Assembly: GCF_038738535.1 (NCBI RefSeq)
Contig: NZ_CP046128.1
Span: 1,798,001 to 1,862,000, forward strand
Origin: Bacillus pumilus
Lineage (GTDB): Bacteria > Bacillota > Bacilli > Bacillales > Bacillaceae
Reading direction: 5' to 3'
DNA: 64,000 nucleotides
Part shown: positions 18,475-27,344 of the stretch, piece after piece
Layout: every line of letters begins with the position of its first letter
How positions within the stretch are numbered: the first letter of the stretch is position 1
Notes under the pieces: generated by a model
The model's database searches: none
What the model saw: the letters and a program-made list of their open reading frames with translations, nothing else
Told to the model about the DNA's origin: nothing
Program-made: the position numbers and the translations under genes

Positions 18475-19974
18475 CTAGACAGAACGGTATTGTTCTAACC
18501 CGGCATGGATGTCTCTTGTTTGTGTATAGATCTTTTGATACAGATGAAATAGATCAGCATATATACTTGCATGCTGCTGCTCTGGCTCATAGACAGCAGC
18601 TTGATGAATAAACTGATCTGCACATGCCTCAAGCGACGGACACCATCCGCAGCCAACGGCGGCCAGCATAGCTGCACCTAAAGCAGGCCCTTGTTCATTG
18701 TCTAACTGGATGACCTCAGCCTGAAAAATGTCTGCTTGCATTTGAAGCCATGTCCGGCTTCTCGCGCCGCCCCCAATGGAGACAATAGAATCTATGTGTT
18801 TCCCTGCTTGCCGGAATAAGGCGATGGATTCATTTAACGAGAAGGTAATCCCTTCTAGCACAGCCCTTACGATATGTGTCCTTTCATGTCTGCTGTCTAA
18901 TCCAATCAAGCTTCCACGAACGGTAGAATCCGCATGAGGTGTTCTCTCCCCGACTAAATATGGCGTAAAGAGCAATCCTTTCGCTCCTGGCGCGACATCA
19001 ACCGCACCCTCTAAAAGCGATTGGAACGATTCCTCTGGAGCCAGTAAGTGTTTTACCCAGTTAAGGCTATATCCTGCTGAAAGGGTGACACCCATTGTGT
19101 AAAAAGCGTCTTTTTTTGCATGATGAAACAAATGCAAGTTTCCTTGAAGCGCTCTTTCATGATCCTCTTCGTAAGAGAGAATGACGCCAGATGTGCCAAT
19201 GCTGCATAACGTGCGGCCAGAGGATAAAATGCCAGCTCCAATTGCTCCGCAAGCATTGTCTGCCCCGCCAGCAAAGACTTTTGCACCCTCTTCGATCCCC
19301 GCCTCACGTGCAATGTGCGGCAATAGTGTACCGACCTCTTCCTCTGATGAGACAAGCGGCGGACAAATATGAGGAGGAATATCAAATGCCTGACAAATCT
19401 CTTCACTCCACTTTTGCTCTCCAATATCTAACAGCAATGTGCCAGCCGCATCAGAATAATCGATATGAACAGACCCTGTTAAACGAAATCTGACATAATC
19501 TTTCGGGAGTAAAAACATGTCGATTTGTTGATCAATTTCTGGTTCATGTTCCTTTACCCATAATAATTTTGGCAGTGTAAATCCTTCTAGCGCCTGATTT
19601 TTCGTGATCTTTTGCAGCCGTTCCCCCAGCTTTTTTGTGATGCGTGTACATTGCGCTGTCGTTCGTGTATCATTCCATAAAATCGCAGGGCGGAGTACCT
19701 TGCGGGATTCATTTAAAAGAACCAGACCATGCATCTGTCCAGAAAAGCTGATGCCTTCTACTTTCTTTGAATGAACAGGCTGTCTTGCCATCAGTTCTTT
19801 CATCGCAGCCACTGTTTGCTCAACCCAATCCTCTGGGTTCTGCTCACAATATCCAGGTCTATCTTGAATGAGGCGGTAAGACTTAGAGGCCTCGCAGCAC
19901 ACCTTTCCATTCTCATCTACTAATATTGCTTTGACTCCGCTCGTTCCAAGATCAATTCCCATCACATACTTCAT
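18475..19974 (-). CDS. xylB: xylulokinase
   Basis: XylB phosphorylates D-xylulose to xylulose-5-phosphate for the pentose phosphate pathway. This is a 499-residue FGGY-family kinase. The N-terminus MGIDLGTSGVKAILVDENG is the phosphate-binding loop, and SFSGQMHGLVLL, then ILWNDTRT, and the C-terminal SIGGGARSRTWLQMQADIF are typical XylB motifs. Length equals the B. subtilis protein. It follows xylA by 35 bp and should share the XylR-controlled promoter upstream of xylA. Confidence 0.96.
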   Translation of the reverse strand: MKYVMGIDLGTSGVKAILVDENGKVCCEASKSYRLIQDRPGYCEQNPEDWVEQTVAAMKELMARQPVHSKKVEGISFSGQMHGLVLLNESRKVLRPAILWNDTRTTAQCTRITKKLGERLQKITKNQALEGFTLPKLLWVKEHEPEIDQQIDMFLLPKDYVRFRLTGSVHIDYSDAAGTLLLDIGEQKWSEEICQAFDIPPHICPPLVSSEEEVGTLLPHIAREAGIEEGAKVFAGGADNACGAIGAGILSSGRTLCSIGTSGVILSYEEDHERALQGNLHLFHHAKKDAFYTMGVTLSAGYSLNWVKHLLAPEESFQSLLEGAVDVAPGAKGLLFTPYLVGERTPHADSTVRGSLIGLDSRHERTHIVRAVLEGITFSLNESIALFRQAGKHIDSIVSIGGGARSRTWLQMQADIFQAEVIQLDNEQGPALGAAMLAAVGCGWCPSLEACADQFIHQAAVYEPEQQHASIYADLFHLYQKIYTQTRDIHAGLEQYRSV

Positions 19975-20009
19975 GTCTTCACTCCTTCAAAACAGGTCCG
20001 CTCCTTCAA

Positions 20010-21347
20010 TCAATCTTCTAACAAATATTGATTTAACCGGGCTTTCAACTGTTCCTCTCTTCCCGATTCGTTTCTGATCAAAGGGTGTTTGAGCGCATAC
20101 TCTTCTAATGTATGAAAGTTTGCCTTTCCTTCTGAAATGTCACGGCCAATCCCTTCAGAAAAACTGCGATACCTGTGCTTTATCACATCTTCAAACACAC
20201 GATCTTCTATGAGTCTATGAGCGACCCGCAGTCCTTTTGCGAATGCATCCATACCCGCAATATGGGCATACAAAATATCTTCAAGCTCAAAAGAAGCTCT
20301 TCTAACTTTTGCATCAAAATTGAGACCACCAGTTCCTAGTCCGCCATTTTGCAGAATTTCATACATGGCAAGAGTTGTGGCATATAAATCTGTTGGAAAT
20401 TCATCAGTGTCCCAGCCGAGCAGCGTATTCCCTTGGTTCGCATCCACAGAACCGAGCAATCCATGTATTCTTGCTACTCGTAATTCATGCTCAAACGTAT
20501 GACCGGCAAGCGTCGCGTGATTGGCCTCGATATTCAATTTAAAATGTGAATCTAATCCGTATTGCTTTAAAAAGGCGATAGATGTCGCTGCATCTGCATC
20601 GTATTGATGAGTGGTTGGCTCCTTTGGCTTAGGCTCAATTAAAAATTGGCCAGTGTACCCAATTTCCTTTGCATAATCAACAGCCATATGCAAGAACGAC
20701 GCCATGTGGTCAAGCTCTCTTTTCATATCTGTATTCAGCAGAGTATCGTATCCTTCTCGTCCTCCCCAGAAAACGTAGTTTTCAGCGCCGAGTTCTTTAG
20801 CTGTTTCGATGCCTTTTTTCACCTGTGCGGCCGCATAGGCAAAGACATCTGCATGACAAGATGTCGCTGCGCCGTGTACAAATCTAGGATGCTTGAACAT
20901 ATTGGCCGTGTTCCAGAGCAGCTTTACTCCGCTATCCCGCATGTATTCTTTCATTCTATCTAAAATGATGTCTAATTGTTGATTGGTCTCTTGAAGCGTA
21001 TCTCCCTCCGGTGCAATGTCACGGTCATGGAAGGAAAAATACGGAACATCCAATAGATCAAAAAGTTGAAAGGCCACTTCCAATCTAGCTTTCGCTAAAT
21101 CCATTCCGCTATAGGAGTCCCAGGCTCTCTGCATCGTGCCAGTTCCAAACATGTCTGTTCCATCTGCAGTCAATGTATGCCAATAAGCGACTGAGAAGCG
21201 CAGGTGATCTTTCATTGTTTTTCCGCCAATCATTTCGTTTGGATCATAGTGTTTAAAAGCGAGTGGATTTTTTGATTGTTTTCCTTCATATTGTATTTTT
21301 CCGATTCCTTCTAAGTTGTGTAACGTTTTCATATTTGAGTTGGCCAT
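20010..21347 (-). CDS. xylA: xylose isomerase
   Basis: XylA converts D-xylose to D-xylulose in the cytoplasm using divalent metal ions. The 445-residue TIM-barrel protein shows [10 protein letters not shown] (catalytic His), [24 protein letters not shown] (metal Glu), and [23 protein letters not shown] site precedes the ATG. It is the first gene of xylA-xylB, divergent from xylR, with a XylR operator 25 bp upstream of its start. Confidence 0.97.
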   Translation of the reverse strand: MANSNMKTLHNLEGIGKIQYEGKQSKNPLAFKHYDPNEMIGGKTMKDHLRFSVAYWHTLTADGTDMFGTGTMQRAWDSYSGMDLAKARLEVAFQLFDLLDVPYFSFHDRDIAPEGDTLQETNQQLDIILDRMKEYMRDSGVKLLWNTANMFKHPRFVHGAATSCHADVFAYAAAQVKKGIETAKELGAENYVFWGGREGYDTLLNTDMKRELDHMASFLHMAVDYAKEIGYTGQFLIEPKPKEPTTHQYDADAATSIAFLKQYGLDSHFKLNIEANHATLAGHTFEHELRVARIHGLLGSVDANQGNTLLGWDTDEFPTDLYATTLAMYEILQNGGLGTGGLNFDAKVRRASFELEDILYAHIAGMDAFAKGLRVAHRLIEDRVFEDVIKHRYRSFSEGIGRDISEGKANFHTLEEYALKHPLIRNESGREEQLKARLNQYLLED

Positions 21348-21371
21348 CTTTTATTCCTCCTATGAATATAC

Positions 21372-21396
21372 TTAGTAAGTTGATTCAACAAACTAA
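21372..21396. promoter_or_regulatory. XylR operator of xylAB
   Basis: A 25-bp dyad, TTAGTAAGTT-GATTC-AACAAACTAA, has one arm identical to and the other arm two mismatches from the xyl operator half-site TTAGTTTGTT. It sits directly upstream of xylA, where bound XylR would block transcription in the absence of xylose. Confidence 0.88.
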
Positions 21397-21560
21397 TGTT
21401 CAATTGATGATCAATTCACTTTGAATTTTCCATATTTTTTAGTTTTTTAGAAATATTTTCGTTATAATAAAGTTAAAATCATCCTTCTTACAGAATACAG
21501 GCAAACAAAAACAGCTTTTTTTCAACTTAATCTAAAGACGAAACAAATGGAGTGGATAAC

Positions 21561-22721
21561 GTGGATATTGCTGATCAGAACTTTGTGAAAAAAATAAATC
21601 AAAAGCTATTATTAAAAGAAATTCTCCAGCATGCGCCAATTTCCAGAGCAAAATTATCTGAACGCACTGGATTAAATAAATCGACTGTTTCCTCTCAAGT
21701 AAGTACATTAATGAAAGAGCATCTCGTCTATGAGATCGGTCAAGGTGAGTCTAGCGGCGGGAGAAGACCGGTTTTACTGATGTTTAATAAACGTGCTGGC
21801 TGCTCCATCGGGATTGATGTCGGCGTTGATTATGTCAACGGCATTTTAACCGACCTCGAAGGGTCCATTCTTCATGAAGAGCAGATCAAGCTCCCATCAA
21901 GCTCTCCTGATGTGACCATACGCATTTTAATTGAATTAATACAGCAGTTGATGGCACAAATCCCCTCTTCCCCATACGGGCTCATAGGTATTGGCCTATG
22001 TATACCTGGGTTAGTGGATACCGATGAACAAATCGTGTTTACGCCTCATTCCAAATGGAAAAATGTTGACCTGAAAACAACGCTCCAAGACGCTTTCCAA
22101 GTACCCGTCTTCATTGAAAATGAAGCAAACGCGGGTGCATATGGTGAAAAAATCTTTGGCGCTGCTAAACACTATGATCATTTGATCTATGCCAGCATCG
22201 GCACTGGCATTGGAATCGGGATCATTATCAATCATCATTTATACAGAGGCGCATTCGGCTTTTCTGGTGAAATGGGACATATGACAATCGACTTTAATGG
22301 ACCAACATGCAGCTGCGGAAACCGTGGATGCTGGGAGCTGTATGCATCTGAGAAAGCCTTGTTTCAGTCCCTTCAAACAAATGATCAGCCCATCTCCCAT
22401 CAAGACTTGGAACAGCTGGCGACGTTAAATGATATGAAAACGCTCAATGCCCTGCGCAACTTTGGTTTTTACCTTGGCGTCGGTCTCACAAACGTCCTGC
22501 ATACCTTTAACCCGCAAGCGATTATTTTACGAAACAAGGTGATTGAAGCACAGCCAACGGTTTTACGTGTGATTCAAGAGGAGGTATCCTCAAGGATGGA
22601 TACGCAATTCAGTTCACATGTAGAGCTGCTTCCTTCGTCATTAGGACACAACGCACCGGTATTAGGGATGACATCTTTAGTCATTGAAGCTTTCCTGCAA
22701 GATGCCACCCTCTCACCATGA
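21561..22721 (+). CDS. xylR: xylose-responsive repressor (ROK family)
   Basis: XylR represses the xylose genes and is released by D-xylose. The N-terminal helix-turn-helix (SRAKLSERTGLNKSTVSSQV, residues about 26-45) is followed by a ROK sugar-kinase-like domain with SIGIDVGVDYVNGILTD, IENEANAGAYGE and the zinc motif CSCGNRGCWELYAS. The GTG at 21561 is chosen because the ATGGAG ribosome site lies 8 nt upstream; a GTG at 21552 overlaps that site. This gives 386 residues. It is divergent from xylA. Two matching operators in the window (at 21372 and 25996) define its local regulon. Confidence 0.95.
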   Translation: MDIADQNFVKKINQKLLLKEILQHAPISRAKLSERTGLNKSTVSSQVSTLMKEHLVYEIGQGESSGGRRPVLLMFNKRAGCSIGIDVGVDYVNGILTDLEGSILHEEQIKLPSSSPDVTIRILIELIQQLMAQIPSSPYGLIGIGLCIPGLVDTDEQIVFTPHSKWKNVDLKTTLQDAFQVPVFIENEANAGAYGEKIFGAAKHYDHLIYASIGTGIGIGIIINHHLYRGAFGFSGEMGHMTIDFNGPTCSCGNRGCWELYASEKALFQSLQTNDQPISHQDLEQLATLNDMKTLNALRNFGFYLGVGLTNVLHTFNPQAIILRNKVIEAQPTVLRVIQEEVSSRMDTQFSSHVELLPSSLGHNAPVLGMTSLVIEAFLQDATLSP

Positions 22722-22734
22722 CAGGTTCATAGAT

Positions 22735-22767
22735 AAAAAAGACAGCTCTTAGCGTGTTGTCTTTTTT
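22735..22767. terminator. bidirectional terminator xylR/xynB
   Basis: A 10-bp stem, AAAAAAGACA (22735-22744) with TGTCTTTTTT (22758-22767), separates the convergent genes and overlaps the xynB stop. Confidence 0.8.
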
Positions 22768-24373
22768 ATTTATCTGTTTCCTCATAACGGAAATAGTTGA
22801 AATCAGCAGGAAGACGCTCGCCGCTTGTATCCTGGCACTGCATGCCGACAAATGCCCCTGTAAAAAATCCCCCTCCTCGAATGAAGTCATCGGATAAATG
22901 GCTTGATTCAAATGACACATCAATTTCCTTCCATTCTCTTTGATCAAAAGAATAAGAATAGGTATATGTCTCTTTCTGAACGGTCACTTTTAAATACACA
23001 TACGTGACCTCCTCTGGAATGACGATTTTTTGTGTCAACGGCTGAGAAAAGGAAAGGTTTTGACAGACAGATAGTTCAAGAATGCGGCCAAGTTCCTCGT
23101 CATATGTCACCTGAAGCGCTGTCCAATTTTCCGTATTATAATAATTCACAAGACCAGCAGCTTGCTGAAAATTCTCTGGAAAGAACGAAACAGCTGTCTC
23201 TGCTTCAAAATAAAAGCTTTGCCAGCGCCTTGCAACGAAAGCTTGAGTAAACTTAGATGTTAGTGATTCCTGTCCGTATAACCTTAAATGCTGAGGTTCT
23301 TCCGTTAATGAACCGATCTGATCAGTAAAAGGGATTCTTAATGTTTGGAAGTGTCTATTTAACGTTGATTCTTTAAATTCATCGACTGTATAGTGTGTAG
23401 GAGCAAAAACCTTTTCGTTTATCGCTGGCGCTTCAACCTCCAGCGCCCCCTCTTTTCCGCCCACAACATACGGCCAGCCATCCTTCCATTCGAGCTTTTG
23501 AATCGCTGTTTCTCTTCCTAAAGGACACCACCCTCTCTGTTGAAAAATAGATTCCTTGCTTGATTGAATGGGGCGGCCAGTGAGATGAGCCAAATACCAT
23601 TCATTTGTATGCGTTTGAACGATGGAAGCATGCCCGCATTTTTGAAGCGGATGTTCAGGTGCGTGAAAAGCACTTAAAATGGGGTTATCAGGATGAACCT
23701 CATAAGGCCCTTCAATCTGCGAGGAACGGGCAATTGTTGCCGCATGCTCGTACCGGGTACCTCCTTCTGCTGTTAATAAATAATAGTAATCACCAATGTG
23801 ATAAAGATGCGGCGCTTCTGTCAATTTTATCGGCGTGCCTTTAAAAATGACCTTCCGCTGACCAATGAGTTTCTTTTCCGACACGCTATATTCTTGCAGG
23901 GCAATACCCGCAAAGGAATGGTGTTTTTCCCTATGATCCCACAGCATATTTAAGACGTATTTCTTGCCGCTTTGGTCATGAAATAAAGAAGGATCAAAGC
24001 CAGAGCTATTGAGACGGACCGGCTCACTCCAATCACCATCCACTTCACTTGCCGTGACCAAATAATTATGACCATCTTTAAATGGACCATCCACTACTTT
24101 GATATCTGAATAAATGAGCCAAAACTGACCATCTGCATAGCTTAGGCACGGTGCCCATACTCCGCCAGAATCAGGATTCCCCTTCATGTCCAGCTGCGAC
24201 GTTTTTTGCAAAGGACGCGCAGCAAGCCGCCAATGGACTAAATCCCTCGAATGATAAATTTGCACCCCTGGAAACCATTCAAATGTAGAGACCGCCATGT
24301 AATAATCTTCTCCTACACGGCAAATACTTGGGTCCGGGTTAAACCCTTTGAGCACAGGATTGGTAATTTTCAT
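22766..24373 (-). CDS. xynB: GH43 beta-xylosidase
   Basis: The enzyme hydrolyses xylo-oligosaccharides taken up by XynP to xylose in the cytoplasm; there is no signal peptide. The N-terminal GH43 five-bladed propeller carries the three catalytic acids: base Asp in [11 protein letters not shown], pKa-modulating Asp in [11 protein letters not shown], and acid Glu in [12 protein letters not shown]-terminal beta-sandwich (about 330-530) completes the usual 535-residue size. It is 22 bp behind xynP and co-transcribed with it. Confidence 0.95.
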   Translation of the reverse strand: MKITNPVLKGFNPDPSICRVGEDYYMAVSTFEWFPGVQIYHSRDLVHWRLAARPLQKTSQLDMKGNPDSGGVWAPCLSYADGQFWLIYSDIKVVDGPFKDGHNYLVTASEVDGDWSEPVRLNSSGFDPSLFHDQSGKKYVLNMLWDHREKHHSFAGIALQEYSVSEKKLIGQRKVIFKGTPIKLTEAPHLYHIGDYYYLLTAEGGTRYEHAATIARSSQIEGPYEVHPDNPILSAFHAPEHPLQKCGHASIVQTHTNEWYLAHLTGRPIQSSKESIFQQRGWCPLGRETAIQKLEWKDGWPYVVGGKEGALEVEAPAINEKVFAPTHYTVDEFKESTLNRHFQTLRIPFTDQIGSLTEEPQHLRLYGQESLTSKFTQAFVARRWQSFYFEAETAVSFFPENFQQAAGLVNYYNTENWTALQVTYDEELGRILELSVCQNLSFSQPLTQKIVIPEEVTYVYLKVTVQKETYTYSYSFDQREWKEIDVSFESSHLSDDFIRGGGFFTGAFVGMQCQDTSGERLPADFNYFRYEETDK

Positions 24374-24395
24374 TCAACTTCCTCCTCTTCACGAC

Positions 24396-25787
24396 CTACA
24401 TTTTAAAATCATCCATATGATCGATATATACTTGATCCCTATTCTCAAGCTCCCTTACAACTTTTTTGTGTTTTTCTTCATCTAGGTTGTAAAAATTAAT
24501 ATCAATCATCGCTAAAATCAGTAAGCATACAGGAATCACCGTTACCGTGATTAAAATGCCAAGTAATGCTTCTGGTGTCTGTATTTGGTTCGCGACATAG
24601 CCAAATCGATCGAGTACAAGCCCCGGAACAATCCCGCCTAATGCCATCCCAAATTTAAAGAAGAACCCAATGACTGCGTAGATGAGCCCGCCCATCCTTT
24701 TCCCTGTTTTATATTCGCCATATTCAACAGTCTCTGGAATAAGTGCCCACATGTAAGCACCGGCTGTAATACTCCCCGCAGCAGCGACGAGCCTAAAAAC
24801 AAGTATTAAAGTGATTTGACTCGACGGTATCACAAGTAATGCAAGAAGACCTACGATATTCAGCAATAAAGAATAATTCAGCAGCTTTTTCTTTCCTAAC
24901 AGCTTGTGCAGCTTAGGAATAAACGGCAGCACCATTAAAGCTGGCAGACTGCCAATGAGTCCGTACCATTTCACTAAATCTTCTCTGCCAAGGTTATACG
25001 TCACATAATAGATCCCAACAGAGTTGCTGATCGAGTTCACACCAAAAATAATAATAAAGAAAATGCTTAATACAACAAGCGGACGATTCACTCGCAACTG
25101 GACAAAGATATCACTGAATTTAATCTTTTCCTCTGGCTTTTGAAGCGTGACACGTTCATTCGTGCTTTTAAAACAGAAAATCAGTAATGCACCGCCAAGA
25201 ACGCCGAGAAAAGCCATCGTCATCTGCCAGCCGAGTGCTGTATTTCCTGTCGTATCACTTAAAAAGGTCGCAAGAAAAGGAACAAAAAAAGCCACAACTA
25301 GACCGCCTAGATTGGCAAAAACCATACGAACGGACGTAATACTGACAACCTCTTGGTTATTTCTTGTCATTGCGGAAGTTAAAGCACCATAAGGAACGTT
25401 GATGAATGTGTATGTAAGCGATAAACCAACATACGTGATGTAGGCATAAATGAGTTTACCCATTTCGGAAAAATCAGGTGTTGTAAAGCAAAGGATGGCA
25501 AGTACGACGAAAGGAAACGCACCGAATAACAAGTAAGGTCTGAACCTGCCAAAACGGCTGTTCGTCCGGTCCACCAATGCACCAATAAATGGATCTGCAA
25601 GCGCATCGATGGCGCGAACAACCAAAAACATCGTCCCTGCTGCTGCCGCTGATAAACCGTACACATCTGTATAAAAAAATAATAGATACGTAGAGACAGT
25701 TGCATAAATCAAATTACATGCGAAATCCCCTGAAGCATATCCCACTTTTTCAGACATACGAATCTTCTTTAAATTCTCACTAACCAT
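24396..25787 (-). CDS. xynP: xyloside transporter, GPH/MFS symporter
   Basis: XynP is a 463-residue membrane symporter of the glycoside-pentoside-hexuronide family, importing beta-xylosides with a cation. About twelve hydrophobic helices are visible; the N-terminus has KVGYASGDFACNLIYATVST and ALADPFIGALVDRT, both typical of the family. It is the first gene of xynP-xynB. Its upstream region holds, in order toward the gene, a sigma-A promoter, a XylR operator and a cre-like site, so xylose induction and glucose repression are both expected. Confidence 0.93.
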   Translation of the reverse strand: MVSENLKKIRMSEKVGYASGDFACNLIYATVSTYLLFFYTDVYGLSAAAAGTMFLVVRAIDALADPFIGALVDRTNSRFGRFRPYLLFGAFPFVVLAILCFTTPDFSEMGKLIYAYITYVGLSLTYTFINVPYGALTSAMTRNNQEVVSITSVRMVFANLGGLVVAFFVPFLATFLSDTTGNTALGWQMTMAFLGVLGGALLIFCFKSTNERVTLQKPEEKIKFSDIFVQLRVNRPLVVLSIFFIIIFGVNSISNSVGIYYVTYNLGREDLVKWYGLIGSLPALMVLPFIPKLHKLLGKKKLLNYSLLLNIVGLLALLVIPSSQITLILVFRLVAAAGSITAGAYMWALIPETVEYGEYKTGKRMGGLIYAVIGFFFKFGMALGGIVPGLVLDRFGYVANQIQTPEALLGILITVTVIPVCLLILAMIDINFYNLDEEKHKKVVRELENRDQVYIDHMDDFKM

Positions 25788-25862
25788 GAGCTTTCTCCCT
25801 TCTTCACTTAGCCTCTTCTAACGAACAGATGATGGAGGGCAGCAGCAATCAATGCGGGAAAT

Positions 25863-25876
25863 ATAAAGCGCTTTCA
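25863..25876. promoter_or_regulatory. CcpA (cre) site in xynPB leader
   Basis: Read on the minus strand, TGAAAGCGCTTTAT fits the cre consensus TGWAARCGYTWNCW except at position 13. It lies about 150 nt downstream of the inferred xynPB transcription start and 76 bp before the gene, where CcpA could block elongation when glucose is present. Confidence 0.65.
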
Positions 25877-25995
25877 ATTTGTTGTAAAAATGTAGCTGAA
25901 CATCTCATCCTTTCAGCTTAGCCCATTTAAGCAGCAAATCAGTTGAATGACGGAATCATCTCCTTCAATATAGGAATCAATGCTTGAAATTCACC

Positions 25996-26020
25996 TTAGT
26001 TTATTGACCAAACAAACTAA
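25996..26020. promoter_or_regulatory. XylR operator of xynPB
   Basis: The dyad TTAGTTTATT-GACCA-AACAAACTAA is nearly perfect and matches the operator near xylA in sequence and length. It begins just downstream of the xynPB -10 element, so repressor would sit on the start of transcription. Confidence 0.92.
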
Positions 26021-26029
26021 GATGAATTC

Positions 26030-26058
26030 ATTTTATAAAATCTGATCTGACTTTTCAA
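26030..26058 (-). promoter_or_regulatory. sigma-A promoter of xynPB
   Basis: TTGAAA (26053-26058) and TAAAAT (26030-26035) on the minus strand are separated by 17 bp, giving a start near 26023, directly at the edge of the XylR operator. Confidence 0.8.
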
Positions 26059-26146
26059 TATTTTTTGAAAAAATAATCCAAATAATCGATTTCTTGTCAT
26101 TCATCTTGTAAAATGACATGAAAATCTGAAAGAATTCATTTAATGG

Positions 26147-26175
26147 TTGCATTCAAGCTCATCCCATGCTATATT
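26147..26175 (+). promoter_or_regulatory. sigma-A promoter of candidate small RNA
   Basis: TTGCAT (26147-26152), a 17-bp spacer and TATATT (26170-26175) on the plus strand predict a start near 26182. No gene on this strand begins before 26865, and a terminator stands at 26270-26297. Confidence 0.65.
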
Positions 26176-26181
26176 AATCAA

Positions 26182-26299
26182 GCGATGAGCTGAATTGTGT
26201 AAGTCGGGTAACATGTCTCTTTGAGACACACACGAATGTGGCGTGTGGTTATTCCGCCTCAATACGCAAAAGACATCTTCTGAGGAAGATGTCTTTTTT
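26182..26299 (+). ncRNA. candidate orphan structured small RNA
   Basis: A promoter and a rho-independent terminator frame about 118 nt without a convincing reading frame. The middle folds by eye into a closed three-way junction. P1 pairs 26206-26212 (GGGTAAC) with 26248-26254 (GTTATTC, two G-U pairs). P2 is TGTCTC-TTT-GAGACA (26214-26228). P3 is CACACG (26229-26234) with CGTGTG (26242-26247). The helices abut with only one unpaired base. I do not recognise the family. It could be a trans-acting RNA, or a decayed riboswitch. The terminator doubles for csaA on the other strand. Confidence 0.5.
26270..26297. terminator. bidirectional terminator (small RNA/csaA)
   Basis: An 11-bp stem, AAGACATCTTC (26270-26280) with GAAGATGTCTT (26285-26295), is followed by a T-run on the plus strand; on the minus strand it lies just after the csaA stop. 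Confidence 0.85.
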
Positions 26300-26300
26300 C

Positions 26301-26633
26301 TTACCCTATTTTTGTTCCATTCTCAACCGGTTCATCTGTGGCTAGCAAAACCACGTCTTCTTTTGATGGCACGCCTCCTAAGACAAGCACTTCTGATTTG
26401 AACCCTGCAATTCTTCTTGGCGGGAAATTAACGACTGCTACAATTTGTTTGCCGGTAAGATTCTCCGCTGTATAACGCTTTGTCAGCTGAGCACTAGATT
26501 GTTTTACACCAATTTCTTCACCAAAATCAATCTTGAGTTTCAACGCAGGCACTCTTGCCTCTGCAAAAAATTCTGCTTCTATGATCGTCCCAACACGAAT
26601 ATCTAACGCCAAAAACTGTTCAATATCTGCCAT
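26301..26633 (-). CDS. csaA: CsaA, tRNA-binding-fold export chaperone
   Basis: CsaA is a 110-residue dimeric OB-fold protein (tRNA-binding domain, like the C-terminus of methionyl-tRNA synthetase) with chaperone activity linked to Sec-dependent secretion in Bacillus. Diagnostic stretches are [23 protein letters not shown], and [20 protein letters not shown]. Length equals the B. subtilis protein. It is a single-gene unit ending at the bidirectional terminator shared with the candidate small RNA. Confidence 0.94.
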   Translation of the reverse strand: MADIEQFLALDIRVGTIIEAEFFAEARVPALKLKIDFGEEIGVKQSSAQLTKRYTAENLTGKQIVAVVNFPPRRIAGFKSEVLVLGGVPSKEDVVLLATDEPVENGTKIG

Positions 26634-26864
26634 ATGACTCTCTCCCCTTCACGAAAGGTAACGTAATCTATTGATTATCCATTGTAGCACATTCATTTCG
26701 TCAAAAAGGAGGTTCAAAAAGCCTATTCAGCGCTAAAATCACCCTTTTAGTTTACATAATAAATTTATAGTCGTGTATTAAATGTTTGCATCCTGAAAAT
26801 GAATTCAGTAAAATGGCAAATAATCCTACTGCTTCCTCCCGAATATATTGGGGAGGGTTCACAC

Positions 26865-27344
26865 TTGTTTACATTATCGGATATGTGGACGTTTTGCTGG
26901 TCGTTTTTCGTCATTCTTCCTATCGTTGCCATCCTGCATCAGCTTGGCCATATTGTGGTCGCGTGGATGTTTGGGGCAAAGGTTTCCTTTGCTCTTGGCA
27001 GAGGCAAAAAAGTGTTGAAAGTAGGCGTCGTTGAAATTAGACGAATCTATTTTCTAGATGCATTTTGCCACTATGAAGAAATGAGGAAAAATAACCGATT
27101 TTCGCACATTCTTGTCTACTTAGGCGGTTCATTATGCAACCTGCTCAGTGTTCTCATACTGAATACAATGATCGCCAATGATTTCCTGCCAGAGCACCAA
27201 TTTTTCTATCAATTTGCTTACTTCTCAGTCTACTATGTATTTTTTGCACTGCTGCCAGTCCAGTATGCAGATCATCATCCGAGTGATGGGCAAGCGATTG
27301 TGAACATCATTCGGCACGGTGAACCATGTGACATCATTGACTAA
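26865..27344 (+). CDS. M50-like membrane protein with altered HExxH site
   Basis: This is a small membrane protein of unknown function. From the TTG at 26865 (GGGGAGGG 7 nt upstream) it is 159 residues; a longer ATG frame at 26799 lacks a good ribosome site. About four hydrophobic helices are visible. Residues 25-29 read HQLGH, in the place and context (helix end, then hydrophobic) of the HExxH zinc motif of M50 site-2 proteases. The second M50 hallmarks are also recognisable: GGSLCNLLS in place of the usual AGPxxNxxL, and HHPSDGQAI in place of NPxxDG. The catalytic Glu is replaced by Gln, so proteolysis is doubtful. It is convergent with yndJ, overlapping by 11 bp at the 3' ends. Confidence 0.7.
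   Translation: MFTLSDMWTFCWSFFVILPIVAILHQLGHIVVAWMFGAKVSFALGRGKKVLKVGVVEIRRIYFLDAFCHYEEMRKNNRFSHILVYLGGSLCNLLSVLILNTMIANDFLPEHQFFYQFAYFSVYYVFFALLPVQYADHHPSDGQAIVNIIRHGEPCDIID

Noticed and set aside
26799-26864. Longer N-terminus for the M50-like protein
   Set aside because: The ATG at 26799 has only a weak ribosome site, whereas TTG 26865 follows GGGGAGGG at 7 nt.
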